NCBI GenBank assembly: GCA_019054805.1
Contig: JAHQIY010000001.1
Span: forward strand, 9,314,501-9,378,500
Direction of reading: 5' to 3'
Source: Brachionus manjavacas
Taxonomy: Eukaryota > Rotifera > Eurotatoria > Ploima > Brachionidae
Length of the DNA stretch: 64,000 bases
Positions 11,373-23,480 of the stretch are shown here, piece by piece. A program made the translations under genes and the position numbers. Position 1 is the stretch's first letter; the number at the start of each line of letters is the position of its first letter. The notes under the pieces were generated by a model. The model had not been told where the DNA came from. It did not search any database and saw only the letters and a list, made by a program, of their open reading frames with translations.

Positions 11373-13787
11373 TTAAAATTCTAATGTAAATTTAATTCAT
11401 AGGAATTAAATTTTTATAATTTGTTTTAATCGATCAAGATTTTTATTTAATTTTATGAAATATTAATTTCACTTGAATTATTGTTATCTTTTTATGAAAA
11501 ATTTGGGAAATAATTTTAAATTTTTGTCACTCAAGTCTGTTTTATCTTTTAAACTATTTTTTTTTTGATAGCAACTTTGAATCAAATCTGAAAGAACATT
11601 TTATTATAAAAACTAAACCTTTGATCCTTTTGGGAGATCTTATATCGATTTTTAGAATGTAAATAAAAAAGAGGAATATTTAATTGTAAAATTTGAATTT
11701 CAAATCTTGAAATTCTTCAAAATATTCAATAAAGTCTTCAATTTCTAATTTTAAGATTTTTCACTGGCATCTGAATTTAAACACTTTTTGATCCCTTTTT
11801 TTCTGCCCTTTTTTTCTGCCCTTTTTTGATTTATTTTAAACCTTAGTAGCTTAAAATGTTTTAAACACTATTTCATTCGAATTCTGTAATCATAATCAGA
11901 CAAGTATCACAATCAAAAATAAATCAACTTTTTAAAAGAACCAAAATGAACTATCTAATAATTAAATACAATGAGTGAATGAAAGAAATTTTCAATTATA
12001 ACAAATAACAAAACAAATAAGGCTCATAGATTTCGATGACAATCCAAAAAAATTTCAAACACTCATTCAAAACTAAAATAAGAACAGCAATTATTATAAA
12101 TATAAACTCTCAAGTGATCCTGATTTCAGAAAAATTAAATTTAACCCAACTAAGATAAAAAAAATAATAATTTAAAAAATCATCGAAGAATCTATTATTA
12201 AAATTAGAAGCGTAAGTACCACTTAAATCAACGGAGAATTTAAATAACTTTTTTCTTTTAACTTAAATTAAAAATTCAGTTAAATAAATTTTAGAGGGAA
12301 AATTTCTTGCCATTTTTAATTCTGTAATCTGTAAAAATGAAAAATAAGTTTAAAGGGACATTTATTTCGAAAAATTTTGCTTTTAAGACGAGGTGCAATT
12401 AAGATAAAGAATTTCGTTTCAATCAGCTTTTAAAAACTTAGAATATTTTCATATATTTCTGTGTATTTTATGGTCTAATTATTTTAAAACATATATTTTG
12501 AAATTTTGTCTTTAAATTTAATTATAAAAAGGCAAACTAAAAGAAATTTTTTGTTTAATTCTATCAAAAACAAAATAATAAAATCTTTATTCATAAAATT
12601 TTCCACCAAAAAATCTTTGAATAACTCAAATGATTGAATTTGAATAAAATTGATTTTTAAGAAGATTTTTTAAGTTCTCTTTATTTATGGTAGTTTCGAA
12701 TTAAATGTTCTTTAAAAATTCAAAACTTTTAAAAATTATAATTTTGAAGTCTCAATGCTGACTTTATTTTTAAAAGACCTTTTTAATCTTAATCCTGACA
12801 AAGAGGAGAGTCAGCCCATTCAAGACAGTTAAGGTAAAATCTCGAAATACTTAGATCCTTGTAAATAATCCAAAATTATTAAAATAATTATGCACTAATA
12901 TTTGGATTTTAAGAAGCAAAAATAAAAAATTAATAATTTATTAGGTTTTATATATTTAGAAAAAAAATATTTAAAACAAGGGATATAAAAATTTACCTAA
13001 TTTTTGCTAAGATTATTAATGAGAAATTTTTTTGTTGAAATAAAATTTTTAATAAGCAAGTTATGTAAGTAATATCTAGTAATTTATACAATTTTCCACA
13101 GTTTAAAAATAACAATAGCACTCAAAGAACTTTATTTTTTTTTGTTTTTAAATCAATTATAACAAATGTTCTAAAGTATAATAAAATAAGAAATATTATA
13201 ATCAAAAAAACGAAGAGTTTAAAAATAAGCAATAAAATTTTAAATTTTAAGAAATTTACTAATCGACTTGGTAAAACAAAAAAGTGAATTTTTTCAAGCT
13301 CATCCTTCAAAAAATACGACAAAAATTATTAAAAAAAATAGTCATGACATTTTAATTTTTCTTTTAAAAATCATTTTTTTTTTAAATTTAATATTAAAAA
13401 AAATAGATTCTATCACCTTTTTTAAAGGGCTGATGATCTTAAAATTCATCTTTAAGACAATATAATCAAATGCTTGAATTATTTTAAAATCTTGTAAAAT
13501 TTTATACAGACTATGAAAATAAATTTTTATTTTATGAGGAAATACAATCAATTATTAGGCCTTGGTTATTAGAATTAATTTAAAATATTGTAAATTAATT
13601 TTTTTAAATAGAAATCTACCAAAAAAAAGAAGCAATTAAAGAACAATAGAATTGATTGCTTCTAGCAGCAAAAACAAGCATGATATTGAATATTTCCAAG
13701 CTTAGAGAGCGGAAAGAATCGATCTAAATTGTTCGATAGGAACATGAAAATACAAATCAAAATCAAAAAACATTTCTTATTATCTAA
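11373..13787. other. Long AT-rich intergenic stretch
   Basis: Formin 3' flank followed by about 2.4 kb of low-complexity A/T-rich DNA. Short open frames near 13122-13551 on both strands are lysine/phenylalanine/isoleucine-rich and look accidental. An 8-bp inverted pair (gaagcaat / attgcttc) sits near 13629-13664. No gene recognised. Confidence 0.5.
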
Positions 13788-15437
13788 ATGAGCAAAAATC
13801 CCGATTCAAGCTCGAACTCGTCCGATAGAGACGAGATCGCCTCTGATAACTCAATTCTAAAGAACCCATTTAAAGCCCCAAATCAAATGAAGTGTTCTCA
13901 AATGGACAACAACACAAAGCAATCAAATGCCGAAAATGTCAAAGTGGACTTTTCAAATAAAGATCGTTCATCTGAGGAACTAATTAAAAAATTAACATTT
14001 AACAAAAATTGTGAAAAGGACCCTCGCCGATTCATCAAAATCACGGAAATAATCGAAATAAACGATTTGGTAGACTCGGATGCAAATAACTTAATTGAAC
14101 CATGCAATGAATTTACTGTTACGAACCATACTGAGACCATGTTCAATTCACTAAGCCGAAAAAGCGGACAGAATATTTCAATGAGTTCCTCTCATTCTTT
14201 TGATTCACCATCATGGCAAAAAGAAAAGGTACACTCAAAAGAACTGCCCATAAAAATTGAAAAGTCCAAGTCAAACTCGAATAATTTAACTGAACCAGTG
14301 CAAAGTACCGAAATAGTTTTGGAAATATTGAATGCGGTCAACTCTTTAGAGACGGCTTCAAAAAAGCCCAAAAAAATAATCGTCAAAATAACTGGAAGAA
14401 CAAGAAGTACGGAACCAAATAGTGAATCAAATAAAAGCAGTTTTGTTAGAAAAGAAATTCACCATCAACACGAAAACCTAAATCAGCAGTATTCTTCTAT
14501 TAAACCCAACCCGGTCAAAATAGGCAATCGGGTTCCATATTGTAATTTTAAACCAATTGCTAAAGAAGAACTAAATCAGAAAGAAGACCGAAATGGTGAT
14601 TGTATTTTTGATTTGGAAAAGTTTAAGTCTTATTTTAATAGCTTGAATAGATCCAATCCAAGTCGATCTTTTTCGATGCCACCCAATTTAAAACAGGAAA
14701 TAATTAGACCTCAAGCGGAGAAGATCACAGATTTTACCAATGATGTTTTTCAGAGACGGTCATCTTTCAAAAAAATAAATAGAAACTTGAACAATTTGCA
14801 CCGAGACTATGCTTGTTCGGATTCAGAAGATTCAGTTTGGACACATAGGAACAAAAATGATATTTTGAACAAAAATTTTATTAGATCTAATTCAACTACT
14901 TTTAGAAGTTTTTCTAGTAACAATTCACATGGTCGATGTAGAGATTCTTGTTCTCCTTCATCACGTCAGGATTATTCAATTAAAAATGAGTCTTTGGGGT
15001 TTTGTAAAAGGAAAGATGTCGATTTGTATCAGGAGAGTTTGCGCAGAAATTTTGCTAAAAGTGATAGAAAGTTTGACCACTCGATTGACAATGGTAAAAA
15101 TGGTAAAAATATAAGCTCATATTATAACAAATTTTATTTTCATTTAAATAATTTAAATAAAAAAAAATCTGAAGAATCGATCGGTGATGACAAGAACAAT
15201 TTTGAGAAAGCTAGTGGGTCTGTGGGCGAATCGGATGAGAAAAATATTGAATCGAGTATAGATTTTGAAAAGTCTGTGACACATTTCAATCATAATAATA
15301 GACAGTGTTTATCAACTTTTCTTCCCATCAAGAATTCTCAGCAAACTAGCCATATCAGATCTCATTCTATCAATAATTCACCAAATAAATTTACCAAACA
15401 GACAAGACGCGTTCTTTTTGCAGATGAGTTAAATTAA
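13788..15437 (+). CDS. Ser/Asn-rich disordered protein with C-terminal PP1-docking-like motif
   Basis: A single uninterrupted frame of 549 codons, unusual here because neighbouring genes are intron-rich. The protein is hydrophilic and rich in Ser, Asn, Lys and Asp, with no predicted membrane segment or globular domain that I recognise; it looks disordered. Charged Ser-rich patches such as SKNPDSSSNSSDRDEIASDN recur. The last residues are TRRVLFADELN: RVLF fits the RVxF protein-phosphatase-1 docking consensus, and the RVxFAD form is typical of glycogen-targeting PP1 subunits (PPP1R3). Those continue into a CBM21 domain, which I do not see before the stop or downstream. It could be a PP1 regulator of another kind, or a 5' exon whose remainder I missed. 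Function unknown. Confidence 0.75.
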   Translation: MSKNPDSSSNSSDRDEIASDNSILKNPFKAPNQMKCSQMDNNTKQSNAENVKVDFSNKDRSSEELIKKLTFNKNCEKDPRRFIKITEIIEINDLVDSDANNLIEPCNEFTVTNHTETMFNSLSRKSGQNISMSSSHSFDSPSWQKEKVHSKELPIKIEKSKSNSNNLTEPVQSTEIVLEILNAVNSLETASKKPKKIIVKITGRTRSTEPNSESNKSSFVRKEIHHQHENLNQQYSSIKPNPVKIGNRVPYCNFKPIAKEELNQKEDRNGDCIFDLEKFKSYFNSLNRSNPSRSFSMPPNLKQEIIRPQAEKITDFTNDVFQRRSSFKKINRNLNNLHRDYACSDSEDSVWTHRNKNDILNKNFIRSNSTTFRSFSSNNSHGRCRDSCSPSSRQDYSIKNESLGFCKRKDVDLYQESLRRNFAKSDRKFDHSIDNGKNGKNISSYYNKFYFHLNNLNKKKSEESIGDDKNNFEKASGSVGESDEKNIESSIDFEKSVTHFNHNNRQCLSTFLPIKNSQQTSHIRSHSINNSPNKFTKQTRRVLFADELN

Positions 15438-18400
15438 TGTTTGTCACTGATTTTGTAATTGATTAATCGAAAAAATGATTTAGTTTATTTTTAAATGATT
15501 TTGTTAAATTTCATGTTACTTATAAGAAATAAATTTGAGAAAGTTCTATTAGACTTTTGCAAAATTTATTCTATTTTGTTCATTTTGAAATTTTATCCAG
15601 ATTGACAAACAGCGGATTATGATAGTGCTTTTGTCTCTTAAATTTTATAAATTAACTCATTTTTTACACTTTTTCTCTAGTATTTTTTATAAGCAAATAT
15701 ACATGATACTATGATGTTCAAGAGTATTTAAAACAAATAAATGAACTTGTTTTAAAATTTGTTGGGGATCAAATCATAAGTTTCAATATTATGAAAAAAA
15801 AATAAAGTATTAAAAATCAATTAATTCATCTAAGTTAATTGAATTCAAGGATTATTATTGCGTCATAAACTTTGGAACAAAGAACAAAAACAAAAATTTA
15901 AATTCGAAATACTTTTTTTTTGATCTAAAAATTGATCTGCAAAATAAATCAGCTAATACAAACTTTTTGTCACCAAAATTCTCTGAAAATCTCTGAAAGT
16001 AAATTTTAATGATTTTCTAATGCAAAAATGGCTCTACAGACTTTAACCGCTTTTGCAAATAGTAAATCTAGGTGACTTCAAATTAGATGAAATCACTATT
16101 TACCATATACCAGAAATTTTGTAATCCCAAAATAATCAATAAATTTTTACATTAATAAAATAAAATTTAAAATTTTAAATTTATCCTTTTTTCTGGCATA
16201 TGCACCTTACATAGCAACTTCTATCCAAAACTTAAAAAGATCTACGTAAAAAATTATTAAAGGGTGCTAATTAATACAGTTTCTAAATAAATGAATTTTT
16301 GTATCTAATTTTAATTGTAAAAAAATCTAATATATTTAATATATAATATAATTTATTCGAATATCTTTAAAAAATTTTTTGTACGTTATTTAATTTTTTT
16401 ATATGCAAAGTATATCAAAAGAAACTTATTTTATTAATTTCTCATTTATATTATTAATAATCTTTAAAAATGATTTCCTGATAAATTAACTAATAAAAGA
16501 TACTTATTTATTTTTATACTTAATTAATTCTCATTTATAATTTAATATTAATTAACATTAAAAATTTCTTTTTTGTTAAAAAATTTTCTCCTAACAAAAA
16601 AATTTAAAAACTTAAATAATGAGCGAAAGTGAGACAGCTACTTTTATGCTTCTTCCAGTTTTTCAAGCAACTTATGGTCAAGATATTGATTTTGATTAAG
16701 ATTTTGATCTGCACAATTTAGTTGCTGATGCCTCAAAGACAAAACAAATGATTTTATTTCAGTGTTCTGGTTCGTAGAAAAAAGAGTCGTTTGCTGAAAA
16801 CACTTCGAAATTTTAAAAAGACAAAAAAAGAGATAAAATTTTTGTTTTTATTCAAAATCCAACAACATCACAGCATTTTGACAATATTACAATTATTCAA
16901 CAATTATTCAAAAATAAATGGCTCGATCGGTCAAGATTCGAGTTCAAACAAAGAAACTTATTTGTAGTGTATTTAAGCGAAAATTGGCTTTTCGAATAAA
17001 CTCCTGACTGTAATAAAGAGTACGCAAAAGGTCTACCAAGTACAATAAATATTCGGTCATAGAATTTTTAGATTTTTCAATTTTGAAAAAAATTTACAAA
17101 CACAATTAATTGTTGTCTTAGTTTTTTTTTCGGCTTGATAAGATTTTAAATTTATTTCCGGAAATAAACAATTGACAACTAATTAATATCTTTTATCTTC
17201 TTTTTATTTAAAATAAGATAAAAAAGCTGGGCTTTTTATTGCGAGTAACAAGACGTTAATTAATTAATTTATAAAAATGTTAGGTTTTATTTGCATAAAT
17301 ATAAAATACTGTGTTCTTTTAAAAATAACATGTATTTTTATTTTATATACTAATCTTAGTTTCGTCAAGAATTCTTTTTAAAAAGTACGTTATATTCTGT
17401 ACGCATGCTCACGTCTACTTAATATGCTCGTCACGCGACCGCTCGTTCCTCGAAAATTAAAAAACCTTTAAATTACACCTTAAAAAAAATATGTATAAAT
17501 TAGTATTATAAATATTCAATGAAATCGATTTATGTAAAATCGATCCGACTCAAATGCCTTCGGTTTGAATTTAAGCAATGTTTCTCTCTAAGACTGGCTT
17601 GAAATCACAACAGTGACTCAGGTTATCAAATAATGAATGATGAATGGATTGTACAATCTACGATTGAATCAATTGAAGGCGAAAGTGGAAATGTAGAATC
17701 GGACGAAAACCTCAAATTGAAAACAATCAACAGATTATTTCAAATGGTTTAGTTATTAGTAATTCTTAGGGAAGTTCTTTAAATACTATTTATAAGAATG
17801 GGTTAGGGTTTAGGGTTAGGATTTCAGCAGTTCCTATTCAAAAAAAGTGTGGTAGGGCATGTAATTTTAGATAAGTAATATGATGATCATTTAAATAGAC
17901 TAAAATATTTTGAGATTTTTATTTTTTACAAATTTAAAATCCTACTTTTCTAATATTAATTTTTGAGGAGGTAAAATCTCCAAAACATTGAAAATTGCAA
18001 GACTTCAATCTTCTAATTTGGCTAAATTATTCTGAGCTCTACGACGTTAAAGAAAAGTGATGGGAACAATCACATTAGTGATTTGTGATAAATACAAAAT
18101 TACTGCATGTGTTTTCAGAGCTAAGGAAATTTCCAGACAACAAAATTTTAAAGAATCTTTAAGAATTTTGTGGCAAAATTAAGAGATTTTTTTGGAGTCA
18201 TCATACTTTTTTTTCTAAAAAGAACTCAATTTTTTTTTTTCAATAAAGATTAGTATACCGTAAACTCAGTATAATCAGTGCCGGTTTTTTGTGTTAAATT
18301 GAAATTTTTTCTTTATCCAATAACAAAATAAGATTTTTTTCTTTTTCGAATAAAAAAATAAGATTTTTAGTACAAACATAATTAATTCCAAATTGCTCGA

Positions 18401-18590
18401 AAACAGATACAATTTTATTAAAAATTAGCATAATTTATTTTTTTTACATGAAACATTATTATGATTTCTGCACATGATTCTAAAAATATTTCTTCTAAAT
18501 TTTTGTCTAAAATTATGAAAAGCTTTGACCCATTAATTTTTAATTTAAAAGTATTTTTTTCAATCTCAGAATAATCTGACTTATTAAGTA
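15438..18590. other. Gene-poor AT-rich region
   Basis: Only short or broken frames are visible: a 26-codon frame from about 16618 (starting MSESETATFMLLPVFQ) and one of about 40 codons near 17632 (MNDEWIVQSTIESIEGES), both acidic and unassigned. A slightly GC-richer patch lies at about 17400-17450. The rest is low-complexity. Confidence 0.45.
17798..17822 (+). repeat. Short telomere-like TTAGGG stretch
   Basis: The sequence gggttagggtttagggttag holds three near-perfect TTAGGG-type units, one with an extra T. It is an isolated interstitial patch in AT-rich DNA and far too short to be a telomere. It may be chance or a repair scar. Confidence 0.5.
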
Positions 18591-18599
18591 TTTTTAGTA

Positions 18600-18990
18600 A
18601 ACAATTGTGCAAAGATAAATTGGAATCTGATGATATAAAAACAGAATTTTTGAAAGAGTTTTATGATCTTTATTTGTGGATTAATTTGTGGAGGAATCGT
18701 GAACTTGGCTTGAAATAAAAACATAAACAGAAAACTATTTACAGTTCTTTTTATCTGTTTATCATCTAAGTGATGTTACACCATATTTGCACGCATTTGA
18801 TAATTCCTTGTACGAATTTTTCATAGATGGTTTGAATGTCAAATACTTAAATCAACAAGGCTTAGAAAATTTTAATGATTTTAAGACTCAATATTATTTT
18901 AGATTCTCAAACCGAAGAAAATTTTTTTTAATACAAATTCTACAAAAACAATGCCGCATTAATTTTTTGAGAGAAATATTCTGGTAATGT
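18600..18990 (+). pseudogene. Degraded transposon-derived coding remnant
   Basis: In two frames joined by a shift near 18715, the plus strand reads DIKTEFLKEFYDLYLWINLW and then HLSDVTPYLHAFDNSLYEFF, followed by LNQQGLENFNDFKTQYYFR. The pattern 'DVTPYLHA...QQGLENFND...YFR' matches, from memory, the C-terminal part of a family of uncharacterised transposon-associated proteins common in aquatic invertebrates. A stop and a frameshift interrupt it. Family assignment is tentative. Confidence 0.5.
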
Positions 18991-20075
18991 TATAAATTGA
19001 ATTTTTTTTATTTTTTATTTTTTATCCTTTTTCAAAGCATTTAGAAATTCAATATATTTTCTTAAATAAAAATAATAAGCATAATTTATTCCTTTTAAAT
19101 ATTGCAATTTTAACAGCCAAATAAAAAATAAACATGTTTTACAATAAAAATCTGAGTTTTCACTCAATATTTTTTGCTTTATTAGAAGTGTTTATTAAAT
19201 AACGTTGAAATACAAGTCTAAATTTAATTAAGATATTTCCTAATACCAAAAACTAACAATTCGGTCTAAATTACTACAAAATCTCAGAAAATTAAAAAAA
19301 TACACAAGTAAAGTTAAACTGGAACCACTAAATATCTATTTATTTTTACTTTTCGAATAAAATTTTCAGACTAGTGTCTACTAATAATCTCTTTCAAAAG
19401 TATTTGTAATCTTTCTATAATTTTTTTTGTACATTCGAACAAAATTTTTAGCCAATATCCTTTAGCTATCCTTTAGTCAATATCTTCAATTGGCTGTATA
19501 TTACAGACTCAGAGCGTAAATCGATTATATTGAGGTGTGTGATAGGAGAAATTCTTTATTTCTTAAAAGTCAGGTTAAAGCCCTCTTTTCTGGAAAGATC
19601 CGAATGGTCCCTTTCCTCCTTTAATTATAGAACAAGATTTTTGATTTTAATTTACAATTCATTATTTTTATTTCTCCAGTCATTTAATTGCATATTTTTC
19701 TAATATTCAAAATCTAATTCTAAAATATTATTTAACGTTCTGAAATTTTTTGAGTCTGTTATGGTATCAATTGGTTCTGAATACAAGAACTTCAAATTTA
19801 AGAATGCAAAGACATCAATAAATGAGAGCCTAAGATTATCATTAATTTTCGTCAAAATTCGTTTTTTTGACACTTGAAATTTGAACTGATCGTAGATTAC
19901 TATCGTTTCTCAGTTTAACTGCTCATTTAATTGATGAAAATTTATAATGGATCATTTACTCTAAAAATGGGACTTTTGATTAATTTAGGTATTTCAAAAG
20001 ATTAAATTTTAAGAATTTAATTATTTCGATTGATTTAAGTTGGCGAATTTGACATTGACGATTGTGAAAATTTAA

Positions 20076-20240
20076 TATGAATACAGATTCAGAAGAGGAT
20101 AGTGAAATTTCATGTTCAGACAATGAAACGATTACTTTTGACCTACAATCAATTACTCAGAATACATATTTGCGCAGCTTTGCTCATTTAATTCAACTTT
20201 TTGTAAAAAAAGCCTTAAGTCAGAAAAAAACGTACACCAG
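20076..20240 (+). pseudogene. hAT-transposase-like fragment
   Basis: A 54-codon frame begins with an acidic MNTDSEEDSEISCSDNET and ends with TYLRSFAHLIQLFVKKAL. The latter resembles the conserved hAT transposase segment 'R-C-x-A-H-x-L-x-L-x-V-x-D/K-A-L' next to the catalytic core. The frame stops immediately afterwards and I find no continuing core or dimerisation domain. Most likely an old hAT remnant. Confidence 0.45.
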
Positions 20241-21160
20241 CTAGATGTACTAAAATTGCAGCATAATATGGGTTAGAGAAAGATTTTTCAAATTATTTAC
20301 GCGATAAAAATTAAAACGCATTTACTTAATTTATCAAATATAGATGGAAAAGTTAGATAAAATTCTTGAAAAGAATAACAAACATTAAATTATATGCTTT
20401 AAACGATGCAGTTGATCAAATCGACGATAACAGATTAAAACTTAACCAAAACGAATTTTTTTAACTAACTGAAAATGTTAAAATATTTGAACCTTTTGAA
20501 TATGTTACTAATGATATTCAGGGTAAGATGTAAATGAAAGTCTTTTAAATTAACAAAATAACGGGGAAAATTTTACTCTTTTATGAAAAAATAAGAATCT
20601 AAATACACAGAATAAGATGTACATTTATTTTTCAAACGAGAAATCGATGACTTGATTATCCACACAGAACAACAACAACTGCCAAAAATTTGTAATCAAC
20701 AACACTTTTACAAAGCAATATTGAGTTATTAAAAAATCTTGTTAAAATTTTATTAATTTTAAAAAACAAAATAAAATAACTTACAAACCATTCTAATTTT
20801 TTCATTTGAATCTTACTTTTTTTAGAGCAAACCTGTGAGTTTGTGATCTTATTAGCCGCACTGAAAAAAAACTTAAATCTAAATGTGAAAAAAAAATTTG
20901 AAAATAAACTTTCATTTTTATAATGAACATATAAGTTTCTAATTAGTAATTTTAAATTATGAGATTTTACTTGGCGTTGGCATTGAATCCTAACAAGCAG
21001 TCATAGATTAGTTTCTTAACCACAATCACCTCAACTTCACCTTTGAAATTGTGTTCCAGTGCCGATTAGGAGTGTATTGCGAAAATTAGCCGACGGATTT
21101 TTCGTAGGGCTAATATATAATTCTAAACGTTTCCACCAGGTTTCCAAATCTGTTCTTCAA
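20241..21160. other. AT-rich stretch, nothing recognised
   Basis: No open frame or structured repeat with support. It separates the hAT-like remnant from the GC-richer segment at 21.2-21.9 kb. Confidence 0.4.
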
Positions 21161-21860
21161 TTAGACTGGGCTGGTTTGAAGACCGAGTCTTTCATGTACA
21201 TTTCTGAGGCAGGTGCAGTTTTGATTGAGCTTAAATAAGGTAAGCCAGAATGTTCTGCACCTCTTCTTTGACATGATCCTTTCCTTCACTCCATACACGC
21301 TAGTAGTCGACTCCCTACTTGTATAACTATCATATACGTTTCCCTTTTGGTTTAAACATCGTGTTTGCATGCTTTTCATTAACACGTGTTATCATCGGAT
21401 TAACCTCGGCACGTGTAACATTTGGCTTAACATCATCAAGTGTACTCGTTGGCGCTTCACTCTCGTTAAAATCAACAAAACCCCTCTCAAATGCTCGCAT
21501 CGATTCCCTGTTTCCGAATCTATATCCCTTTTCATCACCCCAAAGCGTTCCAAAACTGGGCTGCTTCAATTCTTCAATACATTCTGGTGTCACCATTTTA
21601 CCAACAAATGCAAGTTAAACAAGCTTTACATCATTCGGAGTCGGTTTAGGTCCGCTACAAAAAGCTTCAGCCTCGCCATCCATTTTCTCCTTCTTTTCCA
21701 ACACATTCGCTGGATAAGAAATCACAAAAGAGCCCATTACCTGAAAACCTAAGCCTCCAGGACTCTTCGCCACTACATCCATACCATACTTATCAAACAA
21801 CATCCATAGTCCTAAACTTACACGCCACTTCTTATCAAAAATACGGGGCGGAACCCTTCA
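21161..21860 (-). pseudogene. Unidentified GC-richer reading frame, interrupted
   Basis: The minus strand from about 21855 to 21330 forms one reading frame interrupted by a single TAA near 21615: FDKKWRVSLGLWMLFDKYGM, then MGSFVISYPANVLEKKEKMD, then the stop, then KMVTPECIEELKQPSFGTLW and onwards to 21330. A further frame, 21385-21161, continues after a shift. The base composition is clearly richer in G+C than the flanks, and residue usage looks like a real protein rather than AT noise. I do not recognise the family. Likely a mobile-element, virus-derived or recently acquired gene fragment. It has no introns. Confidence 0.5.
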
Positions 21861-22480
21861 AAAATTTGCATACTCCTAATTTTTTATTTAAAAAAACAAC
21901 ACTTTAAACTAACACACGTGGTAGTTTTTTAAAATTTTGGCTTATCTCGTAATAGATAAAATTTTTACCGCTATCACCAATTTAATAGCGTGGCGCTTCT
22001 AAATAAAAGAATTTTAATTTCTTCACAACTTTATTGAAAAAACTAAAAAAACCAAACATCAAATAAAATACATTTTACAATCATTAGAATTATCAAAATT
22101 TAGCAAAAAGTAATTGTATTATTATTATATATGTAATTATTGAAACGATTAAGATATAGATATTTAAATTTCTTTTTTTAAAAATTTGAAATTTTAAAAA
22201 GAAAACAATTAAAAAAACTTTAATCAGCTTACTTGTTTAAAAAAAAATTACAAGTCAAATGACTTGACTTTATGACTTTTGAACAACTCTGATCTTGAAA
22301 TTAAATTTCTTTAATTTCAACGTGATTACTTAGCTTTGAAAATTCCTTTTACAATTATCTTGATGGCTGTCTTCTACTTGGATAATTATTATTGCAACAG
22401 CTCTTCCTCGTTTCATCTTTTCTGTATACAGATTTATATTGTTAAGGTCAGCAAGAATCACTGCCCTTTTCTCCGAGTCT
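21861..22480. other. AT-rich stretch with a short shared repeat at its left-centre
   Basis: Around 22251-22290 the sequence caagtcaaatgacttgact, followed downstream by tgaacaactc, recurs in similar form at 27474-27505. Otherwise nothing was recognised. Confidence 0.4.
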
Positions 22481-22530
22481 GCAAACTGTAACTTACATTA
22501 AATTAAATTTTAATGTAAGTTACAGTTTGC
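22481..22530. repeat. Perfect 22-bp inverted repeat with 6-nt loop
   Basis: Arms gcaaactgtaacttacatta plus aa (22481-22502) and its exact reverse complement (22509-22530) flank the hexamer ttaaat. As RNA it would form a 22-bp hairpin stem. Nothing coding surrounds it. Confidence 0.9.
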
Positions 22531-23039
22531 TTATGTACATCTGGTACATCATGTCGACAAACTATTTAATAAAGCACTTGGCAGCCTCATTAGCATCTAA
22601 TATTTTAAGCTGAACAATTTGATCCATTTAGTGACAAATAAAGGATAATATGAACTGTCTTCTGTAATTAGAAGTGGAGCCAAAATTATCTTTTCAAGTC
22701 AAGTCACCAAATAAATAATCTGTAAAAAATACTATTTTCAATGTGCCTGATAAAAATTGAAAAAAAAAATCTAAAGAAAAAGACATGGAAATATGGTGAA
22801 AAATTGCTGGAGAAGTATGAAATGTATGAAATCATTTTCACTATGGAAATAATTATCCTAGTGAAAGAAGTAATGGGGCATGAAGTCCAGTATGTTAGGA
22901 GTCATCAAGGATGGTCATCAAGTGGTTGGCATGTTACCAATGATGGGGCGAAAAGGAAAGAAGAATGGTTTTGGTGGAAATGACTGTTTGAAGAGAGTTT
23001 AGGAAATAACATTGTTCAATCAATTAATACGGAAGTTCG

Positions 23040-23480
23040 CCCAAGAAATGGTGGTCAGTGAAAATAAGTGCACCATTTGTAAACAAGAGGTAGATATGAG
23101 CAAAGTTTGGACTTGTAAAGTAACATGAAAGGACATGCGCGAATCAAGACAAATTGAAGTCTTTCGAAGAAAATTTGGATGAGCTATTTATTACGTAAGG
23201 TTATGCAACGGAATGTATACCAAGTAGATAATTACAGCGTACAATTAATGGTTTGCCAGACATAAATATGCAAAACTGTAGAGAAGAATAAAGAAAATAG
23301 AAGAAGCGTCCTTTACGTCGTATTACTAACTTTTTGCCCGTCAGTTGGCCCTTTATTTAGTTACCCGCGTTGCGACACGAGATTAACAGAAGATTTGCGC
23401 AGCATATTGTCCCTAAGGAAAATTGCAGACTTTGTCAGGGAGAGATAGACCCTAGCATTAAATATGGCAAGTTGAAAGAA
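23040..23480 (+). pseudogene. Remnant with two C-x2-C motifs, unassigned
   Basis: Two short plus-strand peptides resemble one another: SENKCTICKQEVDMSKVWTC near 23055 and PKENCRLCQGEIDPSIKYGK near 23410. Each holds C-x2-C in an 'EN-C' context. Stops separate them and base composition is GC-richer than the flanks. They may be halves of zinc-binding modules from a decayed mobile-element protein. No family recognised. Confidence 0.3.

Noticed and set aside
13122..13551. Overlapping 65-70 codon frames on both strands
   Set aside because: Low-complexity composition and mutual overlap; no family features.
16618..16700. Possible small acidic protein starting MSESETATFMLLPVFQ
   Set aside because: Only 26 codons before a stop, no convincing continuation or homologue.
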